Shown here: positions 27,378 to 36,086 of the stretch, in pieces
Layout: each line of letters opens with the position of its first letter
Position numbering within the stretch: the first letter of the stretch is position 1
Origin: Chryseobacterium edaphi
Lineage (GTDB): Bacteria; Bacteroidota; Bacteroidia; Flavobacteriales; Weeksellaceae
Assembly: GCF_025628985.1 (NCBI RefSeq)
Contig: NZ_JAOTEM010000001.1
Location: 496,001 to 560,000, forward strand
Direction of reading: 5' to 3'
DNA: 64,000 nt
Translations under genes and position numbers: made by a program
Notes under the pieces: model-generated
Told to the model about the DNA's origin: nothing
Seen by the model: only the letters and a program-made list of their open reading frames with translations
The model's database searches: none

Positions 27378-28454
27378 TTATACAAAAGGCATTTTCACCA
27401 CCTTCGCCGGAATATTTTTGTTTCTTACCTGAATAAAAATTTCTGTTCCCAATTTGAAATGAGGTTTATCAACATAAGCGATTCCCAAACCTATTTTTTT
27501 CATTGGAGACTGCGTTCCTGAAGTTACTTTTCCGATTACATTACCTTCTGCATCAACAACCGGATAATCATGTCTTGGAACTCCTTTATCAGTTAATTCA
27601 AAACCAACCAATTTTCTGGTAACACCTTCTTCTTTTTGTTTTGCGAAAATTTCTTTAGACACAAAATCTTTATCAAATTTTGTGATCCAGCCCAATCCTG
27701 CTTCGATAGGAGAGGTGGTGTCATCAATGTCCATTCCGTAAAGACAGAAACCTTTTTCAAGTCTTAAAGTATCTCTTGCAGCCAATCCGCAAGGAATAAT
27801 TCCTTCACTTTCTCCGGCTTCAATAATTGCATCCCAAAGTTGTTCTGCATTTTCGTTTTTAAAATAAATTTCAAAACCGCCGCTTCCTGTGTAACCTGTG
27901 TTTGAAATAATTACATCACTTACTCCTGTCACTGAACCAACGGTAAAATGATAATAAGGAATTTCTGAAAGATTACTTTCAGTTAATTTCTGAAGAATTT
28001 CAGTTGCTTTCGGACCCTGAACTGCCAAAAGAGACATTTCGTCTGAAGCATTTGTCATTTTTGCACCAAACGTATTGTATTTTGAGATGTGATCCCAGTC
28101 TTTTTCAATATTTGAAGCGTTTACTACGACAAAATATTTATTGTCCTCCATTTTATAAACGATCAAATCATCTACAATTCCACCATCTTCGTTTGGAAGG
28201 CAAGAATATTGAGCTTTTCCGTTTTCAAGAGCATCAACATTGTTTGTTGTTACGAATTGTAAAAGATCTTTAGAACCTTCACCTTCAATGAAAAACTGTC
28301 CCATGTGAGACACGTCAAATAATCCCGCTTTTTCTCTTACTGAAAAATGTTCTTCCGTCACTCCGGAATATTGTACAGGCATATCAAATCCTGCAAAAGG
28401 TACAATTTTCGCTCCCAAAGAAACGTGTTTGTCGTACAAGGCTGTTTTCTTCAT
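27378..28454 (-). CDS. gcvT: Aminomethyltransferase, glycine cleavage T protein
   Basis: 358 aa, normal for GcvT. The folate-binding region includes FDVSHMGQFFIEG and the conserved NTGYTGSGGFEIYF, and the catalytic Asp lies in the N-terminal domain (KYSGVT/SVREKAGLFDVSH region). It transfers the aminomethyl carbon of glycine from lipoyl-GcvH to tetrahydrofolate. gcvH and gcvP are not in the window. It is last in a minus-strand run idi, secreted protein, gcvT with 5-8 nt gaps, so it is probably one operon although the functions are unrelated. Confidence 0.95.
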   Translation of the reverse strand: MKKTALYDKHVSLGAKIVPFAGFDMPVQYSGVTEEHFSVREKAGLFDVSHMGQFFIEGEGSKDLLQFVTTNNVDALENGKAQYSCLPNEDGGIVDDLIVYKMEDNKYFVVVNASNIEKDWDHISKYNTFGAKMTNASDEMSLLAVQGPKATEILQKLTESNLSEIPYYHFTVGSVTGVSDVIISNTGYTGSGGFEIYFKNENAEQLWDAIIEAGESEGIIPCGLAARDTLRLEKGFCLYGMDIDDTTSPIEAGLGWITKFDKDFVSKEIFAKQKEEGVTRKLVGFELTDKGVPRHDYPVVDAEGNVIGKVTSGTQSPMKKIGLGIAYVDKPHFKLGTEIFIQVRNKNIPAKVVKMPFV

Positions 28455-28462
28455 GTTTATTT

Positions 28463-28942
28463 TTATTTCTTTATTTTAAAAGTTTCAAAAGCTTCGTTGA
28501 AAAGCTTCATGTAATTTCCGTTCCAGTATTTTTGCTGACAATTGATGGTGAGAAGATATAATTTTTTCTCCTTCTGAAGCACTTTTGTGATCCAGAATAT
28601 TTTCTCATGCTCGTCAAAAAATTCGTAGTTGTATTCTGTATAACCTTTTTTACCGCTTCCTGTCTTTATTTTCTTTTCTTCATCGGAAGATTTATACAAA
28701 GCCAGAATAAACTTTTTGATCTCAGCTTTAGGTAGATTCAGATCATCATATTCGGAAATTGTGATTGCACCAATCTGATTGGTTGGGAAAATATTGACAA
28801 TTCCTGCGTCGTTAGTTGCTTTCCATGTATCGGGCATTTCGATGGAATAATTTTCACTGTCATAAAGTTCTGTACCTAATTTCTGTGAAAAAGACAAAAC
28901 GCTTATGAAAACTGAAACTATGAATATTATTTTTTTCATCAT
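28463..28942 (-). CDS. Hypothetical secreted protein
   Basis: 159 aa with a clear signal peptide (IVSVFISVLSFSQ, cleavage near residue 20). The mature part (LYDSENYSIEMPDTWKATND) resembles small PsbP-like/DUF1795-type periplasmic domains that begin with a similar Y-x-I-x-M/x-P-x-x-W strand. No catalytic motif is visible. It lies in the idi-gcvT operon. Confidence 0.7.
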   Translation of the reverse strand: MMKKIIFIVSVFISVLSFSQKLGTELYDSENYSIEMPDTWKATNDAGIVNIFPTNQIGAITISEYDDLNLPKAEIKKFILALYKSSDEEKKIKTGSGKKGYTEYNYEFFDEHEKIFWITKVLQKEKKLYLLTINCQQKYWNGNYMKLFNEAFETFKIKK

Positions 28943-28947
28943 TATAT

Positions 28948-29457
28948 TTAAAAGTGGTGTTTATATTCTTCGAGAATAATTTTAAACCATTCAGTAAATT
29001 TTTCAGGATTTTCTGTAATTTCCTTATCCAGATTTTCCATAGAAATATATCGTACTTCTTCCACTTCATCCTGATTAAGATTAAATTCTGAATTGTAAGA
29101 TCCTGTGAAGACATAATCAAGCTCGTGCTCCCAAAGTCCACCTCCAACATCTGCTTTATAGATGAAATTAAATTTTTCTGAAAGTTCAGCTTCAATTCCT
29201 AATTCTTCTTTTACTCTTCTTTTTGCACCGTCAAGATAATTTTCACCATCTCTTGGATGCGAACAAACGGCATTGGTCCATTGATTGGGTGAGTGATATT
29301 TCGCCGAAGCACGCTTCTGTAAAAGCATTTCGCCATTATCATTAAATAAAAATACAGAAAATGCACGATGCAGCAAACCATTGATATGAGCCTGCTGTTT
29401 TTCCATCAAACCCAAAACTTCATCTTTGGGATTTACTAAAACTACATATTCTTCCAT
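28948..29457 (-). CDS. idi: Isopentenyl-diphosphate delta-isomerase, type 1
   Basis: 169 aa Nudix-fold enzyme. The catalytic Cys lies in TNAVCSHPRDGE and the Nudix-like metal Glu in the RRVKEELGIEAE region; the second catalytic Glu is in LWEHELDYVF. It interconverts isopentenyl and dimethylallyl diphosphate for menaquinone and carotenoid precursors. ATG 29457 starts the conserved N-terminus (MEEYVVLVNPKDEVLGLMEK). A -7 promoter element lies only 5 nt upstream, so the message may be leaderless. Confidence 0.95.
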   Translation of the reverse strand: MEEYVVLVNPKDEVLGLMEKQQAHINGLLHRAFSVFLFNDNGEMLLQKRASAKYHSPNQWTNAVCSHPRDGENYLDGAKRRVKEELGIEAELSEKFNFIYKADVGGGLWEHELDYVFTGSYNSEFNLNQDEVEEVRYISMENLDKEITENPEKFTEWFKIILEEYKHHF

Positions 29458-29462
29458 TCCTA

Positions 29463-29470
29463 CAAATTTA
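29463..29470 (-). promoter_or_regulatory. -7 element 5 nt before idi
   Basis: On the minus strand TAAATTTG is an exact TAnnTTTG match, followed by TAGGA and the ATG. Confidence 0.5.
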
Positions 29471-29669
29471 AGTTTAAATCATGATTTCGTAAAATAATTG
29501 TTTAAAATTTTTAATATTTATGAAATATTGGCTTTTTTTTAAATAAAAAAAAGAGGTTAAATTTGTGAATAATGCAACAGAATAGTATTCTTTACTTATT
29601 TAAATAGATTTTTTGTGTTAAAATTTTAACATAAACTAAGATTAATACAACTCTTTAGTTGATAATGTG

Positions 29670-29677
29670 TAACTTTG
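29670..29677 (+). promoter_or_regulatory. -7 element of the HAD-like gene
   Basis: TAACTTTG is an exact match 18 nt before ATG 29696. It overlaps the TTG at 29675, which argues against starting translation there. Confidence 0.55.
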
Positions 29678-29695
29678 CGCTTTAAAAAATTGAAG

Positions 29696-30097
29696 ATGGA
29701 ACTAGATTATATTGAGCACATAAGTCCGATTTTGAAGGATGGAGTTAAGAATTATTTGATTGATATCGACGGAACAGTTACAGATGATGTTCCCAATGAA
29801 GAACCGGAAAGAATGGTAACATGTTTACCTTATCCTGATGCTTTAGAAACAGTTAACAAATGGTACGACGAAGGTCACCAAATCTGTTTTTTCACCTCAA
29901 GAACTGAAAATTTGAAGCAGATTACAATCGATTGGTTAGACAAACACGGATTTAAATATCACAGTGTATTGTGCGGAAAACCAAGAGGTGGAAACTATCA
30001 CTGGATCGACAATCATTTGGTTCGCGCAACAAGATATAAAGGAAAATTTACTGATTTGGTTGAGAAACAGGTGACCATCGAAGTTTTTAAAGATTAA
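29696..30097 (+). CDS. HAD-like phosphatase-domain protein
   Basis: 133 aa from ATG 29696. Motif I of the haloacid dehalogenase superfamily is clear: YLIDIDGTVTDDVP (nucleophile Asp and general-acid Asp). Motif II is ICFFTSRTENLKQ, and the late region LCGKPRGGNYHWIDNH supplies Lys and the terminal Asp. The cap is absent (type C0-like). Homologues in flavobacteria are sometimes annotated phosphoheptose isomerase, but the sequence supports a small phosphatase. Substrate unknown. A strong AT hairpin follows the stop. Confidence 0.8.
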   Translation: MELDYIEHISPILKDGVKNYLIDIDGTVTDDVPNEEPERMVTCLPYPDALETVNKWYDEGHQICFFTSRTENLKQITIDWLDKHGFKYHSVLCGKPRGGNYHWIDNHLVRATRYKGKFTDLVEKQVTIEVFKD

Positions 30098-30109
30098 AAA
30101 ATATAATTA

Positions 30110-30162
30110 AAAGATTTAAAAATTAAAATTTACATAAAGTGTATTTTAATTTTTAAATCTTT
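30110..30162 (+). terminator. Perfect 20-bp AT-rich inverted repeat
   Basis: Arms 30110-30129 (starts AAAGATTTAAAAATT) and 30143-30162 (ends TTTTTAAATCTTT) are perfectly complementary over 20 bp around a 13-nt loop. Followed by CAATTTTT. Probably the terminator of the HAD-like gene; serA starts 28 nt later. Confidence 0.65.
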
Positions 30163-30189
30163 CAATTTTTAAATAATATTCAGTTACAT

Positions 30190-31149
30190 ATGAAAGTTTT
30201 AGCAAATGACGGCTTAGATCAGTCAGGGATTGATGCATTGACGGAAAAAGGTTTTGAAGTAATTACAAAAAAAGTTTCTCAGGAAGCTTTGGTTGATTAT
30301 ATAAACGAACACAAGATCAGAACGATTCTGGTAAGAAGTGCAACTCAGGTGAGAAAAGAATTGATTGACAACTGCCCATCGATCGAAATTATCGGTAGAG
30401 GTGGAGTAGGAATGGATAATATTGATGTTGATTACGCGAGAGGAAAAGGAATTCATGTCATCAATACACCTTCAGCTTCTTCGGAATCTGTTGCTGAATT
30501 GGTTTTTGCGCATTTATTTTCGGGAGCAAGATTCTTACAAGATTCAAATAGAAAAATGCCTTTGGTTGGTGATACAGAATTTGCTTCACTTAAAAAGGCT
30601 TACGCTGCAGGAATTGAACTGAAAGGCAAAACCATCGGAATTATCGGAATGGGAAGAATCGGTCAGGAAGTTGCAAAAATTGCGTTAGGACTTGGTATGA
30701 GAGTGATTGCTGCTGATAACATGATCGGAAAAGCGAGTATTAAAGTGACTTTCTACAACAATCAATTCATCAATGTTGATATAGAAACTGAACCTTTACA
30801 AGAAGTTTTGAAACATTCAGATTTTATCACGCTTCACGTTCCGGCTCAGAAAGAAGGCTTCATGATTGGGAAAAATGAGTTTGATATTATGAAAGATGGT
30901 GTAGCAATCGTAAACTGCTCTAGAGGTGGTGTGATTGACGAAGCTGCTTTGATTGAAGCATTAGACTCAGGGAAAGTGAAATTTGCGGGTCTAGATGTTT
31001 TCATCAACGAGCCAACACCTTCTAAGGAGATTTTAAATCATGCTAAAATTTCTTTAACTCCACATACAGGAGCTTCAACTTTGGAAGCACAGGACAGAAT
31101 TGGACTTTCTTTGGCTGAGCAAATCTCAAGCATACTGCAGATTCATTAA
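30190..31149 (+). CDS. serA: D-3-phosphoglycerate dehydrogenase
   Basis: 319 aa, the short form without a C-terminal ACT regulatory domain. NAD-binding motif GIIGMGRIGQEVAKIA; substrate and catalytic residues lie in IIGRGGVGMDNIDVDYA, VNCSRGGVIDEAAL (Arg), the FINEPTPS Glu, and LTPHTGASTLEAQ (His). It makes 3-phosphohydroxypyruvate in serine synthesis. serC is not adjacent, unlike in many relatives. Lack of ACT suggests no allosteric serine inhibition. Confidence 0.9.
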   Translation: MKVLANDGLDQSGIDALTEKGFEVITKKVSQEALVDYINEHKIRTILVRSATQVRKELIDNCPSIEIIGRGGVGMDNIDVDYARGKGIHVINTPSASSESVAELVFAHLFSGARFLQDSNRKMPLVGDTEFASLKKAYAAGIELKGKTIGIIGMGRIGQEVAKIALGLGMRVIAADNMIGKASIKVTFYNNQFINVDIETEPLQEVLKHSDFITLHVPAQKEGFMIGKNEFDIMKDGVAIVNCSRGGVIDEAALIEALDSGKVKFAGLDVFINEPTPSKEILNHAKISLTPHTGASTLEAQDRIGLSLAEQISSILQIH

Positions 31150-31169
31150 GAAGAATTTCTTTATCAATA

Positions 31170-31206
31170 AAACTCGCCGCAAATCAATTTGCGGCGAGTT
31201 TGTTTT
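31170..31206. terminator. Bidirectional terminator between serA and mscL
   Basis: AAACTCGCCGCAAA and TTTGCGGCGAGTTT form a perfect 14-bp GC-rich stem with loop TCAA. T runs follow on the plus strand and A runs precede it. Confidence 0.9.
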
Positions 31207-31596
31207 TTATATATTATTTTTACTTTTCAATAAATCTCTGATTTCCGTCAATAGTTTTTGATCTTCAGTTGGTCCTGCTGGAGCTTCAATCGGAGCATCT
31301 TCTTTTTTGCTCAAACTTGCAATTCCTTTAATCAGCATAAATAAAACAAATGCTACAATTAAGAAACTGATAACCGAAGAAAGGAAGTTTCCGTATTTCA
31401 CACCGTTCCAAGAAAGTTCAGCGATGTTTTTTACGTTAGCTTTTTCCAAAGCAGGGTTAAGTAAAAGAGGGGTGATGATATCATCCACAAATGATTTTAC
31501 AATAGCACTGAAAGCAGCACCAATAATTACACCTACTGCAAGATCAACAACGTTGCCCTTGAAAGCAAAATCTTTAAAATCTTTAATAAATCCCAT
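31207..31596 (-). CDS. mscL: Large-conductance mechanosensitive channel
   Basis: 129 aa. The N-terminal helix and first pore helix (FKDFAFKGNVVDLAVGVIIG) with AAFSAIVKSFVDDIITPLL are nearly canonical. A second membrane helix (SSVISFLIVAFVLFMLIKGI) and a charged C-terminal bundle follow. It releases solutes under osmotic downshock. Single gene, convergent with serA. Confidence 0.97.
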   Translation of the reverse strand: MGFIKDFKDFAFKGNVVDLAVGVIIGAAFSAIVKSFVDDIITPLLLNPALEKANVKNIAELSWNGVKYGNFLSSVISFLIVAFVLFMLIKGIASLSKKEDAPIEAPAGPTEDQKLLTEIRDLLKSKNNI

Positions 31597-31731
31597 AATT
31601 TATATTTTTTAAATGTTTAAAACAAAATTATAATTTAAAAACAGTAATTGTGCAAATTTTATCAGATTTTTAAGTTGAGAAACCCAATATTTTTAAATTT
31701 TAATGATTAAATTTATGTAAAACAATGTTTA

Positions 31732-33249
31732 ATGAAAATTTTTACAGCAGAAGAAATAAAAGCAGCGGATGAATTTACTATTGCAAATGTGCCAATCACT
31801 TCTATTTCATTAATGGAAAGAGCGGCATCTAAATGTGCAGAATGGATTTTTCAACATTGCAAAAACTATTCTAAGTTTGCAGTCTTTTGTGGAAAAGGAA
31901 ACAATGGAGGAGATGGTTTTGCAATTGCAAGGATGCTTTATCTCAAAGGTTTTGATGTTGATGTTCTCATTGATTTGTCAAATGATAAATTTTCTGATGA
32001 TGCTCAGATCAATTACCAAAGATTAAAAGAAATTTCAGGGATTTTAGTTCATGATTTTAAAGATATTGATTCTTTTCAATTTGATCAGGATACGATCATA
32101 ATCGATGCACTTTTTGGAACCGGATTATCTCGAAAATTAGATGGAGTTTATGCTGAATTGATTGAAAAACTGAATAAATTAAACCAAGTTAAAATTTCTG
32201 TCGATGTTCCTTCCGGACTTTTTTCAGATAAGATTATAGAAGAAAATCAAACCATTTTTCAAGCAGATTATACATTAAGTTTTCAATTCTGGAAAAGAAG
32301 TTTTCTCCATCCTGAAACCGGAAAATTTGCAGGGAAGGTTGTTATTTTAGATATAGATTTAAACAAAGAATATATTAATAAAACTCCGACGGATTATTTT
32401 GTTATTGATGATGAAATGATAAAGGAGATTTTCAAACCTAAAAATGATTTTGCACATAAAGGAACTTACGGAAAAGCAATCATTGTTGCTGGAAGTTGTG
32501 GTAAAATTGGAGCTGCAGTTTTGGCAACAAAGTCAGCTTTAAAAACCGGAACCGGACTCACTTTTACGATTGCACCAAATTGTGGATACGAAATTCTCCA
32601 AACAAGTTGCCCCGAAGCCATGTTCATTTCAGGCGGAAAAAAATATATAGAAGAAATTGAAATTCAGAAAGATTCTGTTTATGGAATAGGACCTGGTTTA
32701 GGTACAGAATCTCAAACAGAAAAATCTCTTTTGAAATTTTTAAAGCAGTCTGAAAATCCTCTATTATTAGATGCGGATGCCTTAAATATTATTTCTAAAA
32801 ATCAAGATCATATAAATTTAATTCCAAAAAATTCTGTGATCACGCCACATCCTAAAGAATTTGAAAGACTTTTTGGTACAACTGAAGATTCATTTGAAAG
32901 ATTGGAACTGGCAAGGATTAAAGCAAAAGAATTACAGATTTTTATTGTTTTAAAAGATCATCATACGCAGATTATTGATCCTAAAGGAAAGGTTTTTTAT
33001 AACATTACAGGAAATTCAGGTTTGGCAAAAGGTGGAAGCGGCGATCTATTAACAGGTATCATCACTTCACTTTTAGCGCAAAAATATTCTCCCGAAAACG
33101 CCAGTATTTTAGGAGTATGGCTTCACGGAAAAGCTGCAGATTTTGCTGCCAAGAAGTTCTCAAAAGAATCGATGCTTCCAACGGATGTAATTGGTGAATT
33201 GGGAAATGTCTTCCTTTATCTCAACAAAAAAGTCACAACTCAGTTGTGA
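31732..33249 (+). CDS. nnrD: Bifunctional NAD(P)H-hydrate epimerase/dehydratase
   Basis: 505 aa fusion of two domains, as is usual for this enzyme. The YjeF N-terminal epimerase is residues about 1-215, with FCGKGNNGGDGFAIAR. The ADP-dependent dehydratase (ribokinase-like) is residues about 230-500, with GKAIIVAGSCGKIGAAVL, the GIGPGLG loop, and the catalytic NSGLAKGGSGDLLTGII. It repairs hydrated NADH and NADPH. The start is ATG 31732 (MKIFTAEEIKAADEF). Confidence 0.95.
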   Translation: MKIFTAEEIKAADEFTIANVPITSISLMERAASKCAEWIFQHCKNYSKFAVFCGKGNNGGDGFAIARMLYLKGFDVDVLIDLSNDKFSDDAQINYQRLKEISGILVHDFKDIDSFQFDQDTIIIDALFGTGLSRKLDGVYAELIEKLNKLNQVKISVDVPSGLFSDKIIEENQTIFQADYTLSFQFWKRSFLHPETGKFAGKVVILDIDLNKEYINKTPTDYFVIDDEMIKEIFKPKNDFAHKGTYGKAIIVAGSCGKIGAAVLATKSALKTGTGLTFTIAPNCGYEILQTSCPEAMFISGGKKYIEEIEIQKDSVYGIGPGLGTESQTEKSLLKFLKQSENPLLLDADALNIISKNQDHINLIPKNSVITPHPKEFERLFGTTEDSFERLELARIKAKELQIFIVLKDHHTQIIDPKGKVFYNITGNSGLAKGGSGDLLTGIITSLLAQKYSPENASILGVWLHGKAADFAAKKFSKESMLPTDVIGELGNVFLYLNKKVTTQL

Positions 33250-33274
33250 CTTTCAGTAATATTTTAATTTTTTT

Positions 33275-34543
33275 TTACATCGTTTTTTCCGTTTCTGGAA
33301 GAGCCTTATTGTTTTTAGAATAGAACATAATTACCAAACCTGCAATCATAAAAGGTATTGATAAAATTTGTCCTGTATTCAAACCTGCAAAAGAGATAAC
33401 TTCTTTGCCTTGAGGCATTTTAAGGAATTCTACAAAGAATCTGATTGCCCAAAGAAGGAAAAAGAACAATCCGAATAACCATCCCTGCTGATACTTTTTA
33501 TCCGTTCTTCTATATAAAACCCAAAGAATCACAAATAAAGTTACGTAACCTGCAGCTTCAAACAATTGGGTAGGATAACGGGGAACTGTAACACCGTACT
33601 CACTGCTTTGTTGAGGGAAAAGTAATGCAAAAGGTGAAGTTGGATCAACCGGTTTTCCAATGATTTCAGAGTTGAAAAAATTCCCCATTCTTACAAATGC
33701 TCCTCCGATTGCAACAACGATTCCCAATCTGTCGAAAACCCAAAGCGGATTTTTTTTCACGATTTTATAGGAATAGTAAAGGGTTGTTACAATCACAGCA
33801 AGAGTTGCTCCGTGACTTGCAAGACCTGCAAATCCTGTGAATTTTAATCCGTTTTTGGTGCTTATCGGTAAAAATACACTCCAGAAATCTTCTTTAAATA
33901 ATTCCGGCTGGTAAAAAATAACATGACCTAATCTGGCTCCTAAAATGGTTCCGATCAAAGTCCAGGTGAAGAATGGTTCTACATATTTTGTATCAACACC
34001 ATCGATAGAATACATTTTTGTCATCAGGAAATATCCGATTCCGAATGCGAAAATAAACATTAAACTATAATAATGTAAAGTGATCGGTCCTAAATGAATT
34101 CCCGTTGAAGGATCCCAGATTTTAAAAGGAGTTTTAAGCTCAACTTTATCAGTAGATTTTATAGGGCTTGTAGATTTTACAGCGTATTTTACGGTTTCAA
34201 TATTTTCTCTGGTAATATTGAGGTTGGCAAGTAATTTAAAATCTTCATCAAAAAACTGATAGCTTCCATTTTTTAACTTGCTTAATATATTTAAGCTATA
34301 TTCGAAATGCGAAGTTTCTAAGTTTGATTTATTTAAGATCACCAAAGTATTATTGTTGGTTTTGAGATCAGCAAAATTACTCAGGTTTCCCACTTCAGAG
34401 TTGGTGTATATTTTTACAGGAATTTCTGTTGAATTTATCTTTAAAGTTCCGTCAGATAAACTGTCCTGAACGTTTTGCGCAAAAAAACATTGTGTCGTTA
34501 TCGCAAATATGAAAAGATAAATTTTGAAAAAAATATTGCTCAT
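33275..34543 (-). CDS. lgt: Prolipoprotein diacylglyceryl transferase with N-terminal secreted extension
   Basis: 422 aa, about 130-140 aa longer than a standard Lgt. Residues about 137-415 are the seven-helix Lgt core: GPITLHYYSLMFIFAFG, IGTILGARLGHVIFYQPE, TGFAGLASHGATLAV, AFVRMGNFFNSEIIGKP and PRYPTQLFEAAGY. It transfers diacylglycerol from phosphatidylglycerol to the lipobox Cys of lipoproteins. Residues 1-22 are a signal-like helix (ITTQCFFAQ), and 23-136 form an unassigned soluble domain that should be periplasmic. It lies downstream of yidD on the same strand (30-nt gap), probably co-transcribed. Confidence 0.9.
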   Translation of the reverse strand: MSNIFFKIYLFIFAITTQCFFAQNVQDSLSDGTLKINSTEIPVKIYTNSEVGNLSNFADLKTNNNTLVILNKSNLETSHFEYSLNILSKLKNGSYQFFDEDFKLLANLNITRENIETVKYAVKSTSPIKSTDKVELKTPFKIWDPSTGIHLGPITLHYYSLMFIFAFGIGYFLMTKMYSIDGVDTKYVEPFFTWTLIGTILGARLGHVIFYQPELFKEDFWSVFLPISTKNGLKFTGFAGLASHGATLAVIVTTLYYSYKIVKKNPLWVFDRLGIVVAIGGAFVRMGNFFNSEIIGKPVDPTSPFALLFPQQSSEYGVTVPRYPTQLFEAAGYVTLFVILWVLYRRTDKKYQQGWLFGLFFFLLWAIRFFVEFLKMPQGKEVISFAGLNTGQILSIPFMIAGLVIMFYSKNNKALPETEKTM

Positions 34544-34573
34544 TTCTATTTTTTATAGTTCGTTTGAATGTAA

Positions 34574-34816
34574 TTATTTTTTAGGTGGCACAGGATCATA
34601 ACCGCTTCCTCCCCACGGATGACACTTTGCAATTCTTTTTACACCCAGCCAAAATCCTTTGAAAATACCGTGAACCTGAAGAGATTCTACCATGTAATGC
34701 GAACAGGTCGGCTCATATCTACAGTTTTTCGGAAGCAATGGCGAGATAAACCATTGGTAAAATCTGATTAAAATTACCAAAGGCGATGTAATGATTTTAT
34801 TAATTGTAAGTTTCAA
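34574..34816 (-). CDS. yidD: Membrane protein insertion efficiency factor YidD
   Basis: 80 aa from TTG 34816. The family signature is complete: [30 protein letters not shown], and the C-terminal [18 protein letters not shown], with three conserved Cys. It is an amphipathic membrane-associated protein that helps YidC-dependent insertion. The conserved N-terminus begins at [16 protein letters not shown], preceded by TTG; no ATG is close by. The -7 promoter element ends 7 nt upstream of the TTG. Confidence 0.9.
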   Translation of the reverse strand: MKLTINKIITSPLVILIRFYQWFISPLLPKNCRYEPTCSHYMVESLQVHGIFKGFWLGVKRIAKCHPWGGSGYDPVPPKK

Positions 34817-34823
34817 AACAATG

Positions 34824-34831
34824 CAAAAATA
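34824..34831 (-). promoter_or_regulatory. -7 element 7 nt before yidD
   Basis: TATTTTTG on the minus strand matches TAnnTTTG. It follows the terminator of the preceding gene and lies 7 nt before the TTG start. Confidence 0.45.
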
Positions 34832-34841
34832 GGGTAAAAAA

Positions 34842-34873
34842 CAAAAACTCGTTAAATAAAAACGAGTTTTTTG
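34842..34873 (-). terminator. Terminator of the 263-aa secreted protein gene
   Basis: CAAAAAACTCG and CGAGTTTTTG pair on the minus strand, followed by a T-rich tail. Confidence 0.8.
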
Positions 34874-34897
34874 TATCAATGTTTTCTACAAACCTTA

Positions 34898-35689
34898 TTA
34901 ATATGAAATAATGTAAGACAAACTAATTAAGTTGATGTTTTGAGATAATATTTTCCAGTCCTTTACATATTGATTAAAAAAAAATAGTTTTCCCTTATCT
35001 TTTGAGTTGAAGAACTGTATTGATGGCTCATTAAGTAATCTTTCTGTTTTACCTGTTTCATCTATAATTCTTATACTTATGAGGAGATCGCTTATAATGG
35101 GAATATTATATTCTTGCAAATCAATCTTATTTTTTTTTCTCTTAATCAAATCATTGACGTTTATAAAAATGCTTTTTTCATTTAGTGATTCTCTACTTAT
35201 CGTTTCATTCGCTGCGTTGTAAAAATCAATTTTTATTAGTGTGTTGTTATTGTAGATTTTTTTTATAGGAATAGAAATTTCTTTTAGTTTTCCAACCATA
35301 TTTTCTTTTCCTCTAATTATAAAACCTAACGATAAATCATTTGGAAGTTTTGTAGTATTTTTACTTAAATATTTAGAAGTGAATTCATAATCTTTCATGT
35401 TTTTGATTACAACTCCCTCAATATCTTTTATGATAGGGCTTAAATATACGATCTTATCAATGTTAGATATATACTTATCATTATACCCAATTTTTTTTAT
35501 CAGTATTTTTTCTGTGTTCTTTTTAGTGATTTCAATGTTGCCCAATGAATCAGAAAAATAGGATGTGCCATCAACAATAAATTCTGCGTAAGAAATTTTT
35601 TGATGATCAATACTATCTAAAACTGTTATTTTTTGCGAATAACAAAAGATTCCTAAAAATAAAAAAAAGAAACTTAAATATGCCTTCAT
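34898..35689 (-). CDS. Secreted protein with carboxypeptidase-regulatory-like N-terminal domain
   Basis: 263 aa with a signal peptide (FLFLGIFCYSQK). Residues about 20-95 fit a CarboxypepD_reg-like beta fold: a strand ITVLDSIDHQKISYAEFIVD, then SDSLGNIEITKKN and KIGYNDKYI. The remaining 165 residues are beta-rich and unrecognised. Proteins of this type in Bacteroidota are usually at the cell surface or periplasm. It lies 46 nt behind a gene for a small secreted peptide, from which it is separated by a terminator hairpin. Confidence 0.7.
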   Translation of the reverse strand: MKAYLSFFFLFLGIFCYSQKITVLDSIDHQKISYAEFIVDGTSYFSDSLGNIEITKKNTEKILIKKIGYNDKYISNIDKIVYLSPIIKDIEGVVIKNMKDYEFTSKYLSKNTTKLPNDLSLGFIIRGKENMVGKLKEISIPIKKIYNNNTLIKIDFYNAANETISRESLNEKSIFINVNDLIKRKKNKIDLQEYNIPIISDLLISIRIIDETGKTERLLNEPSIQFFNSKDKGKLFFFNQYVKDWKILSQNINLISLSYIISY

Positions 35690-35704
35690 AATAAAATTTT
35701 AAAA

Positions 35705-35726
35705 GTGACTGGTAAAAACCAGTCAC
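35705..35726 (-). terminator. Terminator of the 84-aa secreted peptide gene
   Basis: GTGACTGGT, loop AAAA, ACCAGTCAC is a perfect 9-bp stem; on the minus strand a T-rich tail follows. Confidence 0.8.
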
Positions 35727-35735
35727 CAAAGTTAG

Positions 35736-35990
35736 TTACTCTAGACTTGTTGATTGCTGTAGTGAAGTTTGGCAATCTACAAAAGTTGTGGTTGTACTTA
35801 TCGGTATCCCAAATAAGTAAAAGGTTTCCGTTTTTGATTGAACTCCTCTTCCTCCCTGTCCATTATAAGGTGAGCAAGTTCCATAAGTTGTTTCTGTTCC
35901 AATGAATTTTCGGGAGGAATCTTCTGGTCCAAATGAAGTAATCGAAAGTAATCCTATTGCTAATGCTGATACAGTTAAAATTTTTTTCAT
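35736..35990 (-). CDS. Small secreted peptide, unknown
   Basis: 84 aa with a signal peptide of about 20 residues (ILTVSALAIGLLSITSFG). The mature part is about 60 residues, polar and rich in Thr, Ser and Gly, with two Cys (YGTCSPYNGQ and FVDCQTS) that could form a disulfide. No family is recognised. It is transcribed divergently from an XRE-type regulator gene with a 168-bp shared upstream region that carries a 20-bp direct repeat, so that regulator may control it. Confidence 0.65.
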   Translation of the reverse strand: MKKILTVSALAIGLLSITSFGPEDSSRKFIGTETTYGTCSPYNGQGGRGVQSKTETFYLFGIPISTTTTFVDCQTSLQQSTSLE

Positions 35991-36086
35991 TGTTTTAAAA
36001 TATTAAGTTAATAATTGCTTTTAAAAACATTTTGTGCACTCATGTTTTATAAATACAAAATAATTGCATTTGTAAAATGTAGACAA

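Noticed and set aside
29675..29695. TTG start extending the HAD-like protein
   Set aside because: The TTG is part of the -7 promoter element TAACTTTG.
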